From the NCBI GenBank assembly GCA_016711105.1, contig JADJTO010000025.1, positions 1-23,019 of the forward strand: a stretch of DNA of 23,019 bases, written 5' to 3'. Below, one piece after another: positions 1-7,963 of this stretch; position 1 is the stretch's first letter, and each line of letters begins with the position of its first letter. The notes below the pieces were generated by a model. The model did no database searches and had not been told where the DNA came from. It saw nothing but the letters and a program-made list of their open reading frames with translations. Source of the DNA: Micropruina sp. (lineage in GTDB: Bacteria; Actinomycetota; Actinomycetes; Propionibacteriales; Propionibacteriaceae). Position numbers and translations under genes: made by a program.

Positions 1-98
1 GGCTCGTCCCACCTGGACGTGCTGGATCGTCTGGCTCTCATCGACCTGGACCTGCTGTCGCAGCTGGCTCTCGTCCACCTGGATCTGCTGGACCGGCT
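1..98. repeat. Three tandem 33-bp units
   Basis: Three head-to-tail units occupy 1-32, 33-65 and 66-98 (32, 33 and 33 bases). Each begins GGCTC on the plus strand and contains ACCTGGA followed by a CTGCTGG-like stretch. They encode the 11-residue protein repeat on the minus strand. The first unit is one base off, either a real indel or a base error. The array may continue beyond the window. Confidence 0.8.
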
Positions 99-156
99 GG
101 TCGGACGCCTCGGGCAGGTCGCCGGACTGCTGCCCTTGGGGTTTGTGTTTAGTCAC
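1..156 (-). CDS. Partial hypothetical protein with 11-residue repeats
   Basis: The gene starts at GTG 156 and runs off the left edge of the window after 52 codons. An AAGGAAGG ribosome-binding site lies about 8 bases upstream. The visible product begins MTKHKPQGQQ and is rich in Gln, Val, Asp and Glu. It then enters repeats around Val-Gln-Val-Asp-Glu-Ser-Gln with an 11-residue period, a spacing compatible with a hendecad coiled coil. No signal peptide or membrane segment is visible. The last four codons read VGRA where the repeat predicts VDE(S); one extra G in the GGG run (plus-strand bases 8-10) would explain this, so the frame near the edge is uncertain. It follows holB on the same strand with a 95-base gap. 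I do not recognise the family. Confidence 0.55.
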   Translation of the reverse strand, partial: MTKHKPQGQQSGDLPEASDQPVQQIQVDESQLRQQVQVDESQTIQHVQVGRA

Positions 157-251
157 TCCGACGTCCTTCCTTGCGCGATAGCCTCGCCGTCCATGGTTAC
201 ACCGGCGCGGCGAGCGGACGCTGACCGACACTCACGCCACGCCGATCCGCC

Positions 252-1432
252 TCAAGGTCGGCCCAAGGAAATCATCAGTGACTCCATCGCCAGCAGGGGC
301 GCGACGTTGGTTTCCAGGGCCGTGCGGCAACCGAGGATGGCGTCGATCCGGCGAATCGTGACCTCGGGGGTGCTGGCCCGGGCCACCTGGGTGATGTCTG
401 CTCGCCGTTCGGCGTTGATCAGGTCGATCCCGGCGCCGGTCTGAACGACCAGCACATCGCGGTGGAAGCCGGTCAGTTCAGTCAGCACCCGATCCAGGGC
501 GTCGCGTTGGATCCGCTTCGCCCGTGCCTTCTGCTGATCTTCGAGTTCTTTCAGGGCGGCCTGAGCCGAGCGCGGCCGGGCCCCCTTTGTGCCCATCCCG
601 AGGGGCTTCACTCAAGGTGGCGCGTTCTTTCGCGTCCAGGTCGGTGGTCGCGGCGGTGGCCTCTTCGGCCGCGGCTTCGACCAGGTTCGCCGCGGCGGTC
701 AGGCAGGCGCCGAGCGAGGTCAGTCGCGTCGGCAGGCCGAGCACCTCGTTTCGCCGGCGGCGCGCCCCCTCGTTGCGAGCAAGCATCCGGGCCCGGCCGA
801 TGTGGCCCTGGGCGGCCTTGGCGGCGAAGGCGGCCATCGCGGGATCGGCGCCGTCGCGTCGCTGCAACAGCTCGGCCACCGCTGCCGTGCTCGGGGTGCT
901 CAGTTGAACCCGGCGGCAGCGGGAGCGGATGGTGACCACCACATCGTCCGCAGTGGGGGCGCAGAGCAACCAGACGGTGCGGGGGGCGGGCTCCTCGATG
1001 CTCTTGAGCAGGCCGTCGGCGCCGCGTTCGGTGACCCGGTCGGCGTCTTCGACCAGGATGATCTGGTAGCGGCCCATCGTCGGCGACATCACCGCTCGAC
1101 GGACCAGATCGCGCACCTCATCGACGCCGATCGAGGGCATCTCGGTGCGGACCAGGGTGACATCGGGATGCGCCGGACAACGACGTGCGGCAGGCGTTGC
1201 AGTGCCCGCAACCGCCCTCAGCGCACTGCAGCTCGGCAGCGAACGCTCGGGCCGCGTTGGAACGCCCCGAGCCGGGCGGCCCGACGAACAACCAGGCGTG
1301 GGTCATCGCGTGCCGGTTCTCCGCCGAGGCTGCGTGACCAGGGAGCGCCCCGGTCGCGGCATTGACCGCACGGCGAAGGGTGCCGATCACCTGCTCCTGG
1401 CCGACCAGATCGGCCCACACTCCCTGGGTCAT
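252..1432 (-). CDS. holB: DNA polymerase III subunit delta' (clamp loader), frame broken twice
   Basis: This is the delta' subunit of the DnaX clamp-loader complex, which loads the beta sliding clamp. Read from ATG 1432, three frames join into one protein of about 393 residues, a normal actinobacterial length. The first part has the AAA+ start MTQGVWADLVGQEQVIGTLR, a P-loop GPPGSGRSN and a zinc-binding Cys cluster (C-GHC-AC). The second part has VEDADRVTERGADGLLKSIEEPAPRTVW-like core motifs and the sensor region around TIRSRCR. The third is the C-terminal helical domain ending SLGRP. The frame breaks are near 1169-1176 (GCGC context, probably two bases missing) and 602-605 (one extra base in a G/C run). 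ATG overlaps the tmk stop as ATGA, so translation is probably coupled. Because holB is essential, the breaks are more likely sequence errors than real inactivation. Confidence 0.85.
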
Positions 1433-2097
1433 GGCTCCAGCCTGTCAGCCGCCGGCGACAAAAAGGGACGCAGCCGCTGCAGCACCGCCTCGGCCAGCGC
1501 CTCTCGTCCGGTGCGGGCGGGCAGCACCAGGTAGTGCTCCGGGTCGGCGGCGGCGAGCTCGAGGAAGTAGTGCCGGACCCGCTGATGGAAGTCGTCCCCG
1601 GCACCCTCCAGCCGGTCCTTGTCGAGAATCTCGGCCACGGCCTGGGACGGGTCGAGATCCAGCAGCACAGTCAGGTCGGGGCGCAGGTCATCGGTCGCCC
1701 AGCGCGCCATCGCGGTCACCTCGGCCAGGTCGAGCACCCGTCCGGCACCTTGGTAGGCCAACATCGAGTCGACGTAGCGATCACTGATCACCACAGCTCC
1801 CCGGGCCAGTGCCGGCAGCACCACCTCATGCAGGTGATGGGCCTTGTCAGCGGCATACAGCAGGGCTTCGGCCCGCGGCGCCAGGTCACCGGTGGCCGGG
1901 TCGAGGACGATCTGGCGGATCTGCCGGCCGGCGGCGGTGTCGCCGGGTTCGAAGGTGACCACCACGTCCTGGCCTTCGGCTCGGAGCCGGTCGGCCAACA
2001 GGGCGCTCTGGGTGGACTTGCCCACGCCGTCGCCGCCCTCGAACACCACGAACACGCCGTTGCTCCGCGCCCGGTTACTCGCAGACCCGCTGCTCAT
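1429..2097 (-). CDS. tmk: Thymidylate kinase
   Basis: Thymidylate kinase phosphorylates dTMP to dTDP using ATP in the cytoplasm. The 222-residue product has the P-loop GGDGVGKST at about residues 21-29, an EPGDT segment at 50-54 in place of the common EPGGT, the DRY...S..AYQG signature at 106-116, and the C-terminal DR-E...FH.RVR lid region. ATG 2097 is chosen because it overlaps the stop of the upstream CYTH-CHAD gene as ATGA. The longer open frame continuing upstream arises only from the frame break in that neighbour. The stop overlaps the holB start in the same way. The three-gene order points to one translationally coupled operon. Confidence 0.93.
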   Translation of the reverse strand: MSSGSASNRARSNGVFVVFEGGDGVGKSTQSALLADRLRAEGQDVVVTFEPGDTAAGRQIRQIVLDPATGDLAPRAEALLYAADKAHHLHEVVLPALARGAVVISDRYVDSMLAYQGAGRVLDLAEVTAMARWATDDLRPDLTVLLDLDPSQAVAEILDKDRLEGAGDDFHQRVRHYFLELAAADPEHYLVLPARTGREALAEAVLQRLRPFLSPAADRLEP

Positions 2098-3444
2098 GGG
2101 CGCAGCACCCGTCGTCGAAGGCGTCGCCACAAAGCGGGCCAGCGGTCGACGAAGTCCCGGCGGGCGTAGGAGACCGACAGCACCGCCCGCTCGTACTCCC
2201 GTCCGGCATCGAAGATCTCGGCCGCACTCAGCCCCTGCAGGTCCTTGGCCAGACCGCGGGGATCGACGGTGATGGCGTCGAGCAGAGCGGCGACCTCGGC
2301 CAAGCGGTTGCCCAACGTCCGGGCCGGCTTGCCGAGCACCTGGCGAGAGGTGCACCAGCGCCGCCGCTCGATCGATGGCGACCTTGGCCCGCTCAGCGGA
2401 GGTCCAGCGCATGGTCGTCCAACCCGAGCACAGGTCGTGCACCACCTGGACGGCCGCCTCGATCTCTTGGAGGAGCACCGGGCCGGTGGCGCGTCGCGGG
2501 TCGATCTGCAACGGCACCCGGTCGCGGGCCTCAGCCAGGCTGTCCAGCATCCGAAAGTATCGCTCTGACAAGCGGATCGAGCGCTGGCCGCGGTCGGCCA
2601 GCAACGCCGCCAGGTCACCGCCGAAGCGCTCGGTGAACTCGGGTCGCAACAGCGGCGCGACGCCACCCAACGAGTCGTGCAGAGACTGCAACGCCGCTCG
2701 TAGCTGATCGGGCGGCGTTGACTGACCAGCCTCGGCGGGAAGCCTGCGGGGCAGGTCGGCGAACAGGAGTCGCCGCCACCCGACCCGAAAGAGTTCGCCC
2801 ACGAAGTCATCGATCGGGGATTGCTCGTCCACGTCCAACCCGGTGTGCTCGATCACCACCCCGAGCCGCTCGGGCAGTGAAGGGAACACCGACACCGGGG
2901 TGGCGCCCGCACGGACGAAGACCCCGAGCACGTACTCCAGTTGGTCACGACTGAGGGCGCGGTTGGTGATGTTCACCTGGCGGTACTGGTTGGCGCCGCG
3001 GGTTCCGACCCGCACGGTGACCCGGGCATCGGCCAACTCGGCCAAGGTGCGCCCCCGCGAGTTGATCAGGGCAAAACCGAAATGCCGGGAGTCGACGGTG
3101 AGTCGCGGACCAAGCAAACCGGAGCGGCGGAAGGGATGGACGAGGGCGGCGAACTCGCCGGGCAGCTCCTCGTCATGAGCCAGGACGCTCTGTTCCTCGG
3201 GTAACACCGGTTCCCAGCCGCGCGCCTTCAGGTGCCATTCGCCGGTCTCGGCCGTTCGACTCAGTTGCAGGCCCCAGGCGAGCAGTCGGTGGTCAGCAGT
3301 GTCGATCACCGTGTCGGTGGTGGCGTAGGTGTGCAGCGAATCCCGCAAGGCCCGCAGACTGAGGTCGAGATCGGCATGCTCGAGGGTGTCGATCACCGCG
3401 GTGTAAGGCAGCTCCAACCGCCACAGGCTACGGCTCGGGGACAT
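2094..3444 (-). CDS. CYTH and CHAD domain protein, one frame break
   Basis: The N-terminal half (about residues 1-210) resembles a CYTH domain: a VIDTADHRLLAWGLQL strand pair (the family's 'D-pD--L---g' pattern), a WHLK strand and several alternating charged strands. The second half (about 215-449) is a helical CHAD domain, with IDDFVGELFRVGWRRLL and histidine- and arginine-containing helices. Known CHAD domains bind inorganic polyphosphate and CYTH domains act on triphosphates; activity here is inference. ATG 3444 has GAGG seven bases upstream. The reading frame breaks near 2343-2346 (one extra or two missing bases). After it the C-terminus reads QVLGKPARTLGNRLAEV and ends RRVLRP. Without the repair the open frame falsely runs into tmk. 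The typical glutamate-rich CYTH opening (EVE-K) is not seen, so the N-terminus is divergent. Confidence 0.75.
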
Positions 3445-3535
3445 CACACCGCCTCAGCTCGGGCCGCCACGCGCGGCTTCGGCGCCACTCTAGTGCTCAA
3501 TCACCGGCCGACCCTGGTCAGCCGGACGAGCTCGG

Positions 3536-3936
3536 TCAGCGGCCGCCCTGGGCGAGGTAGGCGGCAGCGTCGTAGTGAATGACGAGTTCGCTGATCCGAC
3601 CGTCGGTGAAGCGGAAGAACTCCGCGAACCGGACTGTGCCGCCGGGCAGCGCGGCGTCGTAGAGGACGGCCGCCTCCTCGTCATCGCCGCAGGCCTGAAT
3701 GATCCGGACGCCGTGGGCGCGCTCCACGAAGCCCCGCACCCCGTGGGCGAACCGCGCACCACCGGACATCCGTCCGGCGATCGGCCCCTCGAACACGAAG
3801 TCGTCAGCCAGCAGCGGCAGCAGGTCGGCACCGTCGCGGTAGGCCTCTGGGCCGCCGGTGAGGACACGGCGTAGTAACGGGCCAGGAGCGGGTGCCCAAC
3901 GAGGCTGGTTCGGGTGGTCAGGGTCGGGTCGGTCAT
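3536..3936 (-). CDS. SnoaL/NTF2-like small protein, one frame break
   Basis: A small alpha+beta barrel protein of about 133 residues with the SnoaL/NTF2 pattern. It has an N-terminal helix (HPLLARYY), a DFVFEGPIAG strand, a middle block with VRIIQACGDDEEAAVLYD, and the closing strands VRFAEFFRFTDGRISELVIHYD. These folds serve as small-molecule isomerases, hydrolases or binding proteins; the substrate cannot be told. Start ATG 3936 has a clear GGAGGA site. Frame changes near 3869-3872, consistent with one missing base, so TAC TAC GCC would be TAC TAC CGC. It diverges from the HxlR regulator, with paired inverted repeats between them, and is the likely target of that regulator. Confidence 0.75.
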
Positions 3937-3960
3937 GGTCGTCCTCCAGGGGCTTGGTTG

Positions 3961-3996
3961 CTTGATAGTTTCAAGTGCTCACTTGATTTTGTCAAG
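3961..3996. promoter_or_regulatory. Paired operator CTTGA-N5-TCAAG
   Basis: Two perfect inverted repeats CTTGA-N5-TCAAG occupy 3961-3975 and 3982-3996. Their starts are 21 bases apart, two helical turns. A third palindrome, CAAGTG-CT-CACTTG, bridges them at 3972-3985. They lie between the divergent SnoaL-like and HxlR genes, 20 bases before the regulator's GTG. HxlR regulators bind such short palindromes as dimers, often controlling themselves and a divergent neighbour. Binding by this regulator is inferred. Confidence 0.7.
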
Positions 3997-4016
3997 CACC
4001 TTGGTTAGCTGGGCAG

Positions 4017-4670
4017 GTGAGAAGTTATGGCCAGTACTGCGCCCTGGCTCGTGGCCTCGACCTGGTCGGGGATCGGTGGACGCTGTTGATCGTGCGCGAA
4101 CTGCTCACGCTCGGGCCGTGCCGCTACTCCGATCTCCTCCGGGGTCTTCCCGGGATCGCGACCAACCTGCTCGCCGACCGCCTCAACTCGATGGAGGCGT
4201 CGGGCTTGGTGGAGCGCCGCGAGTTGGTTCGACCCGCCTCGGGCACCGTGATCGCGCTCACGCCGCGGGGAAGCGCGCTGCAGGGAGTCGTCCGTGAGTT
4301 CCTCAAGTGGGGTGCTCCCGCAATGATGGCCCCGACCCCGGAGGAAGCGTTCCAGGCGCATTGGCTGGCTCTACCGCTGCGGGCCCTGTGCCGGGACAAC
4401 AAGCCGTCCGCCGGGAGGCAGGTCGTGCGGATCGGAGACGTGGCCGACGGCTGCGACATCGAGGCGGACGCGGGGTCGATCACGGTCTCACCCAGCCGGG
4501 CGACGGTGACACCCGATGCCGTCGTGAGCGGGGCTCCGGACGCGATCGTGGCCCTCTTCACCGGCCGGCGCACCGTTGCAGAGCTGGCTCCGCACCTGAA
4601 CGTCGCCGGCTCGGTGGAGGCCGTCGGGAGGGTGATCGGCGGGATGCCGGCGGGGGTGCCCAGCCGATGA
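4017..4670 (+). CDS. HxlR-family regulator with C-terminal SCP2-like domain
   Basis: The 217-residue product has an HxlR winged helix at about residues 5-100: CALARGLDLVGDRWTLLIVREL, then a recognition-helix region around GIATNLLADRLNSME and wing LVERRELVRPASGT. Cys8 lies where some HxlR proteins (for example YodB) carry a redox-sensing cysteine. Residues about 115-215 form a second alpha/beta domain resembling the sterol-carrier-like C-terminus of many actinobacterial HxlR proteins, possibly a lipophilic ligand sensor. Start GTG 4017 is taken because the HxlR fold begins at once; no strong ribosome-binding site is seen. The stop overlaps the next start (ATGA). The twin palindromes upstream suggest autoregulation. 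Confidence 0.85.
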   Translation: MRSYGQYCALARGLDLVGDRWTLLIVRELLTLGPCRYSDLLRGLPGIATNLLADRLNSMEASGLVERRELVRPASGTVIALTPRGSALQGVVREFLKWGAPAMMAPTPEEAFQAHWLALPLRALCRDNKPSAGRQVVRIGDVADGCDIEADAGSITVSPSRATVTPDAVVSGAPDAIVALFTGRRTVAELAPHLNVAGSVEAVGRVIGGMPAGVPSR

Positions 4671-5026
4671 ATGCTCCGTCCGACTCCCGCGCGGAGCTGC
4701 TCGCGGCGCTGGTGGGTCACCTGGCTGTCAACGATGAGACGCCCAACCTTGAGGTCGCGACCATGTTCCGCTCGCCCGGCATTCGGGTCAGCGGCAAGAT
4801 CGTGGCGTTCCTCGGTGCCAACCACCGCCTGATCGTCAAGCTCCCCCGGCAGCGAGCGCTCGACCTGATCCAGCTCGGCCAGGCAGAGCCGGTCACGATG
4901 GGCTCGCGCACCATGCGGGAGTGGGTTGCCATCCCCGGGCAGCCCTCTCGGGAGGAGACGCTGACCTGCTGGCAACCCTTCGTCCAGGAGGCGCTGGCCT
5001 ACCTGGTCGGGCCAGACGCAGACTGA
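4667..5026 (+). CDS. TfoX N-terminal-domain-like protein
   Basis: A 119-residue protein starting MNAPSDSRAELL. The middle matches the TfoX N-terminal domain pattern: a P-NLEVATMFRSPGIRVSGKI strand pair, AFLGANHRLIVKL, then ALDLIQLGQAEPV and a small MGSRTMREWVAIP motif. Stand-alone proteins of this fold are common in Actinobacteria and are not known to act in competence; their role is unclear. The start overlaps the HxlR stop by ATGA, so the two are almost certainly co-transcribed and translationally coupled. It ends 16 bases from the convergent topA gene, with no clear terminator between. Confidence 0.7.
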   Translation: MNAPSDSRAELLAALVGHLAVNDETPNLEVATMFRSPGIRVSGKIVAFLGANHRLIVKLPRQRALDLIQLGQAEPVTMGSRTMREWVAIPGQPSREETLTCWQPFVQEALAYLVGPDAD

Positions 5027-5042
5027 GCCCCAGCGCCCGTGG

Positions 5043-7865
5043 TCAGGCCTTCTTCACCGCGGGCTTGCGGGTCGTCGTCGCCCTGGTCGTGGTCTTGGCG
5101 GCCGGGCCCTTGGCCGGCGTGGTCTTGGCGGCCGTTGCCCGCGTGGCCGTGGTTTTGGCAGCCGTAGTTTTTGCAGCAACGGTCTTGGTGGCCGTGGTTT
5201 TCGCCGCCGTCGCACGGGTGGTGGTGGCGCGCCGGGTGGTCGTCCGCTTGGGAGCGGGACCCTTGGCCCGCTTTTCGGCCAGCAACTCGGCCGCCCGCTC
5301 GACGTCCATGGCCTCGATCGAGTCCGAGCGCCGCAGGGTGGCGTTGGTTTCGCCGTCGGTGACATAGGGCCCGAATCGACCCTCCTTGATCACCATCGGC
5401 TTGCCGGTCGCCGGATCGGCCCCCAGCTCTTTGACCGGGCCCGCTGCGGCCGCTCGTCCGCGCTGCTTGGGCAAGGCGTAGATGGCTTCGGCCTGCTCCA
5501 GGCTGATCTCAAAGATCAGCGCCTCGGACTCCAACGAGCGCGAGTCCGTCCCCTTCTTCAGGTAGGGGCCGTAACGACCGTTCTGAGCCGTGATCTCGAC
5601 CCCGTCGGCGGACGTCCCGACCACGCGCGGCAGACTCATCAGCGACAAGGCCTGCTCCAGGGTCACCGAATCGATCGCCATCGTCGCAAACAGGGAACCG
5701 GTCCGGGGCTTGGCCGACTTGGGCGCGTCCTCGGGCAACACCTCGGTCACATAAGGCCCATAACGCCCCGACTTCGCCACCACCCTCCGGCCGGTGTCGG
5801 GGTCGACGCCCAACTCCCGCTCGGTCGCCTGCGGCTGATCGAGCAACTCCCGCGCCCGCTCCACGGTCAACTCGTCCGGCGGCAGTTCGTCGTCGACATT
5901 GGCCCGCCGACCCTCGGCGTCCTCGACGTAGGTGCCGTAACGACCGACCCGGACGGCGATCCCCGAATCCCCCAGCGGATGGGTGGAGAGCTCCCGGGCA
6001 TCGATCTCGCCCAGTTCGGAGACCAGCGTGCTCAAACCCTCGTGGGCAGAGCCTTCGGGGCCGAAGTAGAAGTCCTTGAGCACCTGCAGGCGGGCCGCAT
6101 TGCCGTTCGCGATTTCGTCGAGAGTCTCTTCCAGCGCCGCGGTGAACGTGTAGTCGACCAGCTTCGGGAAATGCTGTTCGAGCAGCCGGGTGACCGCGAA
6201 GGCGAGCCAGGTCGGCACCAGCGCCGAGCCCTTCTTGAACACGTAGTCGCGGCTGGTGATGGTGCGGATGATCGAGGCATACGTCGAGGGCCGTCCGATC
6301 TCCAGCTCCTCCAGCTTGGCGACCAGCGACGGCTCGTTGTAGCGGGCCGGCGGACGGGTCTCGTGCCCGACAGCGTTCACCTGCTCAGCTCGCAGCGCCT
6401 GGCCGGTGGTCAGTTGCGGCAGGCGGGCTGTGGCGTCGTCGGAGGTCTCGTCGTCCTCGACGGACACGACATAGGCCTTGAGGAAGCCGGGGAAGGTGAT
6501 CGTCCGACCCGAGGCGGAGAAGGTGCAGCGACCGGCCTCGACCACCTCACCGGTGGTGGCCTCAGTCACCGAGTGCCGCTCGGCCAGGGTGGCACCGATC
6601 TTGACGCTGATCGTTTCGCCGACGGCATCCTTCATCTGGGAGGCGACCGTGCGCTTCCAGATCAACTCATACAGCCGGAACTGGTCCCCGTGCAGACCGG
6701 TCTCCTGAGGGGTCGCGAAGACCTCACCGGCTGGACGAATCGCCTCGTGCGCCTCTTGGGCGTTCTTCACCTTGGAGGTGTAGACGCGAGGCTTTTCTGG
6801 CAGGTACTGCCCGCCGAACAACTTCTTGACCGCGGCCCGAGCGGCCGTCACCGCAGTCTGCGAGAGGGTGACTGAGTCGGTTCGCATATAGGTGATGAAG
6901 CCGCGCTCGTACAGCTCCTGGGCGACCGACATCGTCCGCTGCGAGGTGAAGCCGAGCTTGCGGCCGGCGTCCTGCTGCAGGGTGGTCGTCCGGAACGGCG
7001 GGTACGGACGACGGGTGTACGGCTTGGCCTCGACCGAACCGACCGCATACCCGGCGGTCAGCAGCGCGGCGGCGAGCGCCTCGGCCTGGGGCAGGTCGAG
7101 CAGGACGAGATCCTTGCCACCCACCTTGCCGGTGGCGTCGATGTCGCGGCTCTGCACCACCCGGCGAGTGCCGACCTGGGTCAACCGGGCCGAGAAGGAC
7201 GGTTCCCCGTCCGCATCGGCGTTCAGCACGGCCTCGATGTCGGCGTAGGAGGCGGAACGAAAAGCCATCCGCTCACGCTCCTTGTCCACCACCAGGCGGG
7301 TCGCCACCGACTGCACCCGGCCGGCCGAGAGCCGGGGCATCACCTTCTTCCACAGCACCGGCGAGACCTCGTACCCGTACAGCCGGTCGAGGATCCGACG
7401 GGTCTCCTGGGCATCGACCAGGTCCGTGTCCAGGTCGCGCGGGTTCGCCACCGCCTCCGCGATCGCCTGGGGGGTGATCTCGTGGAAGACCATCCGCTTC
7501 ACCGGCACCTTAGGCTTCAACTCGGAAAGAAGATGCCAAGCGATGGCTTCACCTTCCCGGTCCTCGTCGGTGGCGAGCAGGAGTTCGTCGACCCCGGCGA
7601 GTTTCGCCTTGAGGTCGCGCATCGTGGCCTTCTTATCGGCCGCGACCACATAGAGCGGTTCGAAGTTGTTGTCGACGTTGACTCCGGTGCGGGCCCACTT
7701 CTCGCCCTTGTACTTGGCAGGCACCTCGGCGGCGCCGGTGGGCAGGTCCGCGACGTGGCCGCGGCTCGACTCGACGACATAGCCGTCGCCGAGGAAGCTG
7801 GCGATCTTGGTCGCCTTGGTTGGGGACTCGACGATCACGAGTCGGCGCTTGATGGTGGGTGCCAC
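5043..7865 (-). CDS. topA: DNA topoisomerase I (type IA) with Lys/Ala/Thr-rich tail
   Basis: TopA relaxes negatively supercoiled DNA through a 5'-phosphotyrosine intermediate. The TOPRIM domain starts at RRLVIVESPTKA, with the metal-binding acidic motif ATDEDREGEAIAWH near residues 98-110. The catalytic tyrosine is in GFITYMRTDS, about residue 326. Four C-terminal repeats carry the GR[YF]G-Y signature (GRYGTYV, GRYGPYV, GRYGPYL, GRFGPYV). The last 75 or so residues are repeats of Ala-Lys-Thr-Thr with Arg, ending AVKKA, a basic tail known in actinobacterial TopA to aid DNA binding. No zinc-finger cysteine clusters are seen. GTG 7865 is preferred (GAGGAAG nine bases upstream, 940 residues); a TTG at 7904 would add 13 residues. 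It is the one long gene without any frame break. Confidence 0.96.
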   Translation of the reverse strand: MAPTIKRRLVIVESPTKATKIASFLGDGYVVESSRGHVADLPTGAAEVPAKYKGEKWARTGVNVDNNFEPLYVVAADKKATMRDLKAKLAGVDELLLATDEDREGEAIAWHLLSELKPKVPVKRMVFHEITPQAIAEAVANPRDLDTDLVDAQETRRILDRLYGYEVSPVLWKKVMPRLSAGRVQSVATRLVVDKERERMAFRSASYADIEAVLNADADGEPSFSARLTQVGTRRVVQSRDIDATGKVGGKDLVLLDLPQAEALAAALLTAGYAVGSVEAKPYTRRPYPPFRTTTLQQDAGRKLGFTSQRTMSVAQELYERGFITYMRTDSVTLSQTAVTAARAAVKKLFGGQYLPEKPRVYTSKVKNAQEAHEAIRPAGEVFATPQETGLHGDQFRLYELIWKRTVASQMKDAVGETISVKIGATLAERHSVTEATTGEVVEAGRCTFSASGRTITFPGFLKAYVVSVEDDETSDDATARLPQLTTGQALRAEQVNAVGHETRPPARYNEPSLVAKLEELEIGRPSTYASIIRTITSRDYVFKKGSALVPTWLAFAVTRLLEQHFPKLVDYTFTAALEETLDEIANGNAARLQVLKDFYFGPEGSAHEGLSTLVSELGEIDARELSTHPLGDSGIAVRVGRYGTYVEDAEGRRANVDDELPPDELTVERARELLDQPQATERELGVDPDTGRRVVAKSGRYGPYVTEVLPEDAPKSAKPRTGSLFATMAIDSVTLEQALSLMSLPRVVGTSADGVEITAQNGRYGPYLKKGTDSRSLESEALIFEISLEQAEAIYALPKQRGRAAAAGPVKELGADPATGKPMVIKEGRFGPYVTDGETNATLRRSDSIEAMDVERAAELLAEKRAKGPAPKRTTTRRATTTRATAAKTTATKTVAAKTTAAKTTATRATAAKTTPAKGPAAKTTTRATTTRKPAVKKA

Positions 7866-7931
7866 GGTGACTGACTTCCTCAGCGTTTGGTTGAACCGGA
7901 TCAATCTGGGACGAGAAGTACCAAGGCGTTG

Positions 7932-7937
7932 ATGGTA
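7932..7937 (-). promoter_or_regulatory. Possible -10 of topA promoter (TACCAT)
   Basis: In the 98-base gap between the HtrA-like gene and topA the minus strand reads TACCAT, fitting the actinobacterial TANNNT -10 pattern. It would give a leader of about 60 bases before GTG 7865. No good -35 is seen at 17 bases; a TTGACG lies too far upstream (24 bases). Confidence 0.3.
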
Positions 7938-7963
7938 GCTCTGGACGCGAGCAGGTTAGCGCG

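Noticed and set aside
1..98. CRISPR array
   Set aside because: Units are contiguous 33-mers without unique spacers and encode a regular protein repeat.
1429..3447. A single 672-residue CHAD-tmk fusion protein
   Set aside because: The join is gibberish, and the other frame gives a proper CHAD end whose stop overlaps the tmk ATG; a frame break explains it.
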